Assembly: GCA_021234155.1 (NCBI GenBank)
Contig: JAJEKV010000075.1
Location: forward strand, 3,343,280-3,407,279
Direction: 5' to 3'
Source of the DNA: Isoetes taiwanensis
Lineage: Eukaryota > Streptophyta > Lycopodiopsida > Isoetales > Isoetaceae
Length of the DNA: 64,000 bases
How positions within the stretch are numbered: the stretch's first letter is position 1; each line of letters starts with the position of its first letter. The notes beneath the pieces are model-generated. The model made no database searches. It saw only the letters and a list, made by a program, of their open reading frames with translations, and was not told the origin of the DNA. The translations under genes were made by a program, and so were the position numbers. Shown one piece after another: positions 57,406-64,000 of this stretch.

Positions 57406-58319
57406 ATAGCATCCCAGTTTCATTCGACAGAAAGCTGGATACTTCTATGCCAGAAGATGTTGTCACCGGGTTCATTTAAAATCACAAAAGAAATGAGCAC
57501 GTATAGTATATTTTGATACGCCAATGTTCAAAATTCCAGAACATAAACCATGTACTTTATATTCCTAATTATGACACTTGCAAAAGCAATATGGACTCAA
57601 ATCACCTACCTCAGATGATAATTTCTGTAAGGCTTGCCTTCACCCAAAGTAAAGAATCTGCACATGTGACAAAGAGAGTGAAATTGCATGGCGTGTTTTC
57701 AAAAAATGCATCAATTGTAAAGATAGTAGCAAAATAATTTCATATGAAACTAAACCAAGCCTATAATTCAAACGTGAAGACCATAGCAATGCACGCCACA
57801 CACACATTAGAATTCTTAACTACTGGATGAGATTAACTAGAAAGACTACCATGGCTGGTGTCAAATAATAAGGTTAGATGTGTCCCTTCAGCACCCTACA
57901 TGGTTCCTCATATTGTGTCTCTCAATTTCTGATTAAGCTATTTTGCGTGAGGTTCACATACATAAGATTCTCGCTTGATGAACAAATGTTCCAATTATGA
58001 ATCATCCATCACAAGCATAGTAACTGAGGTATCACCACAACCCTTCTCCAAAACCCAATTTTTGAAATCTTCAAGGACATCATTACATGAAAACCAAAAC
58101 AAATTCACAACATTACCATACTACTTTGTCAAGCAAGTGACCACCTTAACGAGGTTGCCTTTGGAAGCTCCCTCAATTATTCTTCTACTTTGGGAGTAAA
58201 ATAAATGGATCATCTCAAGGATACATACATATATATCTGTTATATCGCCTCATTTGTATAGGGGCCAAATGAACTAATGCATTGATGAGTCATATTCAAC
58301 CTTTGAGAACAATTAGAGA
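57406..58319. other. Unassigned DNA
   Basis: Short plus-strand frames at 57,513-57,737 and 57,975-58,199 are unrecognised. No repeats of note. Confidence 0.3.
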
Positions 58320-58425
58320 AAGCAAGGCATCTCTAGACAAGGGCCAAGATTAAAAGCCCCAAAAGAAGGGGTCTGCTTAAATCGACGATCTAGATGAAAT
58401 GCCCCAATTTCAAGGGACCAGAACA
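58320..58425. repeat. Interspersed repeat, single 73-bp-type unit
   Basis: AGGGCCAAGATTAAAAGCCC, then AAAAGAAGGGGTCTGCTTAA, then ATCGACGATCTAGATGAAAT and GCCCCAATTTCAAGGG. The same unit is tandemly repeated at 60,254-60,420, so the family is dispersed as single units too. Confidence 0.85.
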
Positions 58426-58457
58426 GGAGGACATAGAGACCATAACCATTTCCTCTG

Positions 58458-58522
58458 CATGTGATGTTGAATAGACATGTAAGTTGGTTGCATGTGATGT
58501 TGAATAGACATGTAAGTTGGTT
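58458..58522. repeat. 32-bp tandem duplication
   Basis: GCATGTGATGTTGAATAGAC followed by ATGTAAGTTGGTT occurs twice with no differences over 32 bp. Confidence 0.88.
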
Positions 58523-60253
58523 TCCTATAGACTAGATTACAGAAAGAGGGCTTTTCCTTTTTTAGACATTATCTGAAGTCCAGCCTCTCTGTAATAAGAT
58601 TTGAAGCTATAAAACAGAGTTAAATGCCTAGTTAAATGCACTACTTAAGTTCCCTAGTGTGGAAATGCCCTGGTTAGATGAATAAGTACAGCAGTAACGT
58701 AAGCCCATTGCTCTAGACATTGAAGAGTGCAGATGCCATTGCTATTACTATCACTATATGCAACAGGGAAGAAATATGGATGCTCGTACTCTAATCTATT
58801 GGGGTCTGTCGCAAAAAATGTTGTAAGAGGTACCTAATAGCTTCTGCCATGTGAGATATGAAGTGAGAGACCACAGATGCCTGGTGCCCTACGATGGCCA
58901 CAATTTGTTCATTCACTGGCTCCATAGCTGCCCAAAAAAGGCATAGATATACTTTCACCTTAAAGCCTCAAATGAAAGTGATAGTTTGAGTAGATTCACC
59001 TGCAGCACCGTCCTAGAAGCTTGAACTCAAAGGTTTGTCTTCTAATAGCTAGGAAATTTTAGCAGATGATCAGCCTGAAGAAAATAAGAAAAAGACCATT
59101 CTCATAAATTCAACCCAAGGAAGTTCTAGCAGCTTGTGACAAAGAAAATAAGCACAGCTCATGCATTACAGCTAGAAGAGTTTAAAAGCCTTCATATCCT
59201 AGCTTGTGTAAGGCTGCTTTCTCCAACTGCCTGACATGCTCCCTTGAGTAGCCACATCTGGATTATTAAAATGTTTCTTCTCAAAATGGTTGCAAACCAA
59301 ATTTAAACATCGACCATGACAATTGCTAAAGTAGAACACCTACTTCCCACCATATCTCAGCTCGAGTATTTCCTGCTCCCTTGACTCAAGTTTTGTCTTC
59401 ATAGGGCTGTTCAGCTCCTCTTGGGAAAAGACAATATGAAATGTTTGCAATTTTGGATATTGATGAAGCTCATACCTCCACAAAGCCTTTCTCAGCCATT
59501 ATCTAGGGCTGCATTTCAATATTTGGATCTGCTAGAAACTGTGGCAGAAAAAAAAGTTGACAAAATTGTATTAGCCCTCCATAAGCAAAGGAATCCGAGT
59601 TCTATTTAACATAGAAAGATAATGGTCTTACATGGTGTAAATTATCTCCCTCATTTAAATCGCCATTTCTCTTACAGCTGTTTTGATAGACCGGAGCTTC
59701 TGTTTGGAAATAATCAAAACTTACAATAGAGAATATTTTTTTAGAATGTTAAAGTTCCCATGAATAAACAAAGCAGCTCACGAATGATCAGAATCCAGCA
59801 AAATGTCCGACAAGCAAGCTACGGCAAGCAAAGAACAACACATACCTTGTGATCATTTTGCTGCAGCGGCAAAGACATTTTTCCAGCTGAAACTTTGTGA
59901 TCCTAAAGCTCAAATTAAAGTCTGAAACTTCGAAGTACCTCTGGAGCAGATTTCCGGCTGCATAAGACAGATTTGAAAGGTTTTTGAGTTGATTTCTGGC
60001 TGCAACAAGCAAATTCGAAATACACTTGTTTTCTTTTTTTCGGTCGGTGATTCAAACCTATTTTTTCATTTTTGTTCTTCCACTTGCAATGCTACCATAG
60101 CGGTTGCTACAAAACAAATGTAACCGGCCTTTGCCCCACAAATAAAAGTCCAAATACTGGGCTTGTGTTCGTTTGTGCAACGTCCGGCAATGGCGCCAAG
60201 GCTGAAATGGGGGATTGCGACGTATTCCGCACTCACAACTTCATGAAATAACC
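58523..60253. other. Unassigned DNA
   Basis: No recognisable gene. The plus frame 59,421-59,609 (SRAAFQYLDLLETVAEKKVD) is mildly protein-like but isolated. Open frames on the minus strand near 59,788-60,284 have no motif. Confidence 0.3.
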
Positions 60254-60545
60254 CAATTTCAAGGGCCAAGATTAAAAGCCCCAAAAGAAGGGGTCTGCTT
60301 AAATCGACGATTCAGATGAAATGCCCCAATTTCAAGGGCCAAGATTAAAAGCCCCAAAAGAAGGGGTCTGCTTAAATCGACGATCCAGATGAAATGCCCC
60401 AATTTCAAGGGCCCAGATGAAAAGCCCCAAATAAGGGGTGCTTGGGTGTTACGAGGTGGCACCGTCTGGGCCGTCCATCTCAAAGATGGACGGCCGAGAT
60501 CAATCTCTACATCATGTTGGTAGACCTCATATAATATAAGGATAT
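60254..60545. repeat. Interspersed repeat with 73-bp tandem units and a conserved hairpin (copy 3)
   Basis: Two full 73-bp units start at CAATTTCAAGGGC 60254 and 60327, and a partial unit at 60400. The tail carries CCCCAAATAAGGGGTGCTTG and a perfect hairpin GGCCGTCCATCT (60469-60480) / AGATGGACGGCC (60484-60495). It ends in ATATAAGGATATATAAGG. The reverse complement of the tail matches 4010-4090. Confidence 0.87.
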
Positions 60546-61838
60546 ATAAGGATATCGTGCATAACTGTTATGTTTCTCGTGCCCTATGCTTGCACACATT
60601 CGATTAAATGTTACCACATGACATTCAAAAGTATATAATCATAATGTTGTGATGTTAAAAAAAAGGAATGTTCTGTTTAATTAAGCAATCACTATAGACA
60701 CTTTTTGGGAAATATAGGAAAAGAAAAGGAAATTTTCCCGCAAAAAGAATCCAAAAATAAATATTTCAGGCGAGAAAAAATCCAAAAAGAATTACATTTG
60801 GAACCGGAAAAAAAGTTCGGGGAAGCCCTCCACCTAGATTGTTTGGGCGACCTAATTGGACATGCGGAAGTTGTGCATGCATGCGGCCAGATTTGCGTCG
60901 AGGATTTGCCTTCAAGCCTGGGCTGGGCTCTCGTTTGAATTCCAAGAGGGCTTTCCTTTGGCAGAGTATTCTGCTTGCTTTAAGGTGAGGTATGGTTGAA
61001 ATCTGCGATGCACCCAAGGCTTAGGTATTCTGTTTTGTATTTTGGTTTTGATTTCTCTATCGATGGACGTGGTTTGAATCCATGCCTTCCTTGCTCGCTA
61101 GGAAGATAGAACTGGCAGAAACTGGAGGGAAGAACCTAAAAGAAAAAACTCTGGCAGTGGAAAAGTTTGTTTTCTTTTGATAGGGCTGGAATTTCCCCGA
61201 AGCTTGCATCCTTATTTGCCTGGAATGCCAGAAAGAGACATCAGCACAAATCAGGGGGGTGTTCCAAAATTTTCTGTTGCTTTTGTATCAAATATAATCT
61301 GGCGGCTAAGTTTGGCCATACAAAGTGCTGACATGAGGATTTATTCGTGCATTCTTTCCTCTATTATTTGCCATCCTGAACCAGATTGGAGTTATTTGTT
61401 TCTCTTAAAAACATGTCAAGCCGAGCCCTCCAGATATGAAGGATGCCAAATCGAAATTGTTTCAAATAAAATTCGTTACTCCGTCCTGTTCTTCTTGAGC
61501 AGAAATGCTTGCCGAACTTTTGAAAAGAGACTCATGAGCAGGAATAGTTCCAGATGCAGACTTCGACCTCTATATGAAGATAAAGGTATGGCTTCCTTTG
61601 GTGAATACTAGATTGAGTCGCAGACTTAATAACTTTATTTGTTGGTCTTCCATAGCAGGGCATTGCTACAGAAGGAATTCAAGGCAGCCTTATCACTGAT
61701 TATAATTTGAAGGTGGTGTTGTCCCTGCAGAGCACCATGTTTGAAAAGTTCGCTCCTTATATACTTACATTGTATGTGCAGCCTTGATGTCTGTTCGGAT
61801 ACCATGTTCGGTGATGACATGCGAAGAGGAATCTCTGG
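60546..61838. other. Unassigned DNA upstream of the LTR
   Basis: Contains a 144-codon plus-strand frame (61,177-61,611) with no recognisable motif, and a shorter one at 60,705-60,938 facing an 83-codon minus frame. The sequence is interrupted at 61,838 by the LTR retroelement. Confidence 0.3.
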
Positions 61839-61948
61839 TGTGACGTTCCAAGTATTTATACGGTATACGTATAAATATGTTGACACGTCACCCAGGTATA
61901 GATACGCTACCATGGGGCATGGTAACCTAGGGGGTTGACTTAAAAAGG

Positions 61949-61973
61949 ATTAAATTAGCTATGCTAATTTAAT
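61949..61973. repeat. 11-bp perfect palindrome in the LTR
   Basis: ATTAAATTAGC and GCTAATTTAAT are separated by TAT. Confidence 0.92.
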
Positions 61974-62014
61974 TGTTAAAGATAATAACCTACATTTAAG
62001 GGATCATTATTTAT

Positions 62015-62041
62015 AAAGGATAATTAAACTAATTATCCTTT
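62015..62041. repeat. 12-bp perfect palindrome in the LTR
   Basis: AAAGGATAATTA and TAATTATCCTTT are separated by AAC. It lies 41 bp downstream of the previous palindrome. Confidence 0.92.
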
Positions 62042-63465
62042 GGAAACGCGCCACCTGGCCAAACCTGGTTGGCCAGCATGGTGAATGCTATTTTGGACCC
62101 ATAAGGTGGATCACCACCCCCGTATCCACCATAATCGACTGGTGGCGCCTACCTTGGGATTGAGCTGAAGCCACCTTGCCCAAGTACTTGCACCGTGTGA
62201 TCGAGTGAGCATCAAGTTTCGAAGGATGGAGGCACCAAACGATAACGGGTCGAGCAGGAATACAGGTGGGTGGCTAGTATAGGCTGATATTCTAGGGTAG
62301 CGCCCCTTTTGGGCACTTGTGTGTTGTCTTGTATGTTTCTCTGTGCTTTTATTCGTAGGAACTAACCCTTGGTTGAAAAGGTAAGTTCTCTTTATATTTT
62401 GATTCGGGTTTTGCTCTCAAAGGATGAATTGATAGTTATTTGCTTAGTTAGCACTCCCGAGATGGGGGATTACGGGAGGGTAGAGACCTCTGAGCCCATA
62501 TATTGTAGTATGCTCCTAGATAAAGCCCTGTATTATCCCAATATCGCGGCCTGTGCACAAGAACCCACCGGGTCATAGATGCTATGGTAATCGGGCTTAG
62601 CACCGGACAAGGAAACAGGTGGTGAAGTGGAGGTGGGGTCTTGCCTGAACATAAAAGGCTCCCAGGACTCCTATAGCGAGCTAGACACGATAGCCTGGCA
62701 CGTAGAGGGCGGGTATGGGTCCGACACTCCACGGTGGGAAGGTGTGACCCGGTATGGGGCACCTTTTGCACTTTGAGTAGATTTAGGGCTGTAAAGTCTG
62801 CACGATCGCGGGGGTCTGGCCGACGCCAAGACGTATTCTCTAGCTTCGCCCATGGAGCCACTTGTGGATTTCGAAGGGGACGCTTCCCCGACCTGCCTCA
62901 TCGGACCGGGCTTCATGAACCCCGGAGTAGGCTGGGGTGATGCCTCGAGCTGCGTCTCCTGAAGACTATAGCGGCGCCATAAGCGTGAATTGACCCATCC
63001 GCAAAGTGTGCACGGGAGGGGCGGATGGAGTGGACAACCCTAGCCAATGTTCTATGCCGATAACGCCATGTCGAGATTCCGTCTCGCTGATCTCTTGAGG
63101 CCTAGCCGTCAGTCGATCCTCACTGGAGTCTGAACCGGGGTAGAACCATGGGTTTGGGGTGTTTTCTTAGGTTTAGATGCATATTCTTTGCCGTTGGTAT
63201 TTGGATGGATATGCCACCCTTCGTGGTGGTTATTTATATGTGATTTATGCTGTGTGCTAACCCTTGTATTCACGCTTCCGCGACGTAGGAGCCCCACCGG
63301 GCGTGGGCGAATGACCCTTTTCAGTGTCCTTCTTTTTCGGGCATCGATTATAGATGGCCCGAAATAGATCTTGGGTTCACGCTCATGGCGAGTTGGTCGC
63401 CATGGGAGGGGAAAGTCCCCGTATGTATACGTCCGAGGGTCGTATATGTTCAGGGAGCGTCACAG

Positions 63466-63478
63466 TGGTATCAGAGCA
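63466..63478 (+). promoter_or_regulatory. Primer binding site (initiator tRNA-Met)
   Basis: TGGTATCAGAGC is the exact complement of the 3' end of plant initiator tRNA-Met, the usual primer of plant Ty1-copia and Ty3-gypsy elements. It sits one base after the LTR end, as expected. Confidence 0.93.
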
Positions 63479-64000
63479 TGGTTCTGGGAAGCCAAACTAT
63501 TGCACTGGCCACATACTAACTCGATAGATCGTTAGCTAGAGAGCGAGGATTTTGGAGTAGTACGAGTTTTTTTGGGTGGTGTAATGGATGCCGTCATGCT
63601 TGCTTTAGTGTGGTCTAATTGTAATTGAGAGGGTGTACCCACATCCAACCCTAACCCTAAGTGGCGGGGGGGGGTACCTGTCGGTGGCGCCCAGTAGAAA
63701 CCTCGGGGTAGGGGTGCCCGCCACCTCGTAAAAAAAACCTAACCCTAAGTGGGCCGGGGGGTACCCGGGCCTTGGCCGTGGCCCCAATGCGGCGCCGAGG
63801 TAGGGGTGCCCGCCACCAAAAGCGCTAAACATTTTTTTTTTTCATAAAAAGTTTTTTAGGGTTAAAATTTTAAAAGTGACTTTTTCTTTCACTTTTCTTA
63901 AACACCTAGCGCCCTTTTGAGCTCCGCCTGGCCGCCATAGCCGCCGGAACTAGAAGCTTCCCTCTGCCATAGCCAAACCTCGCCCTTACCTTTCTCCCCC
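63479..64000 (+). mobile_element. Start of the retroelement internal region (leader)
   Basis: The leader runs to the window end with no recognisable gag yet. It contains an 88-bp-period repeat with telomere-like CCCTAACCCTAA (63,649-63,660) and CCTAACCCTAA (63,738-63,748), each followed by AGTGG, a G-run, and later GGTAGGGGTGCCCGCCACC. The copia or gypsy class cannot be decided from this part. Confidence 0.75.

Larger units (their letters stand above)
61839..63464 (+). mobile_element. 5' LTR of an LTR retrotransposon (1,626 bp)
   Basis: It starts TGTGACGTTCC (61839) and ends GGGAGCGTCACA (63464), giving an 11-bp imperfect terminal inverted repeat with the canonical TG...CA. A tRNA-Met primer site begins two bases later. 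The AT-rich start (GTATTTATACGGTATACGTA) could hold promoter elements. Two perfect palindromes are inside (61,949-61,973 and 62,015-62,041). The rest is GC-richer than the surroundings. The minus-strand frames inside are not genes. The 3' LTR lies outside the window. Confidence 0.85.

Noticed and set aside
61177-61611. 144-aa open frame as a gene
   Set aside because: No recognisable motif, splice context or composition bias. Frames of this length are not rare in 64 kb.
63649-63748. Subtelomere or chromosome-end call from CCCTAA repeats
   Set aside because: There are only two to three repeats, and they lie inside an LTR retroelement leader, so they do not mark a telomere.

Overview
The window looks like gene-poor, repeat-rich, AT-rich nuclear DNA of a land plant with a large genome. 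Four things point to a plant. There is an LTR retroelement primed by plant initiator tRNA-Met (63.47 kb), a decayed plastid-type 23S rRNA piece (54.6 kb), a remnant of ClpD/ERD1, a plastid chaperone of plants (55.2 kb), and a short arabinogalactan-protein-like sequence (39.8 kb). I cannot name the species. I see no intact multi-domain gene. Every recognisable gene is a fragment, usually one to three exon-like blocks with plausible splice sites.

Layout. 0-9.7 kb: mostly unassigned sequence with short tandem duplications, a GC-rich hairpin present in two copies (1.77 and 8.0 kb), and a 5'-truncated LINE tail with poly-A and target-site duplication (3.29-3.63 kb). 9.75-12 kb: a broken ketopantoate hydroxymethyltransferase (panB/KPHMT) remnant, then a second decayed gene of unknown family. 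14.55-32.2 kb: the most striking feature, 4.86 head-to-tail copies of a near-identical ~3,627-bp unit, joined at (TA)n tracts. 32.2-38.8 kb: sparse exon-like remnants on both strands. 38.87-39.43 kb: a TA-centred palindromic repeat cluster. 39.8-45 kb: an AGP-like sequence with a frameshift, two exons of a Trm4/NSUN2-type RNA m5C methyltransferase, a second copy of an exon seen at 11.1 kb, and a 187-bp duplication. 47-53.6 kb: three composite elements, each a ~530-bp conserved head plus a degenerate GAATCT-rich minisatellite, again separated by TA-rich tracts. 54-61.8 kb: organellar rRNA and ClpD fragments and further interspersed repeats. 61.84-64 kb: a complete 1,626-bp 5' LTR, primer binding site and the start of the internal region.

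The theme tying the window together is TA-tract-jointed repeat arrays. A recurrent terminal motif (CAAGT-N2-TTGTACTAT...GGG) faces (TA)n tracts at 14.5, 47.0, 51.8 and 53.6 kb. At 53.65 kb two such ends face each other across a bare (TA)n tract. At 14.55-32.2 kb two inverted ends flank the whole 17.7-kb array. This looks like repeated insertion into, or rolling multimerisation from, TA microsatellites. No transposase or helicase is visible, so the mechanism is inference.
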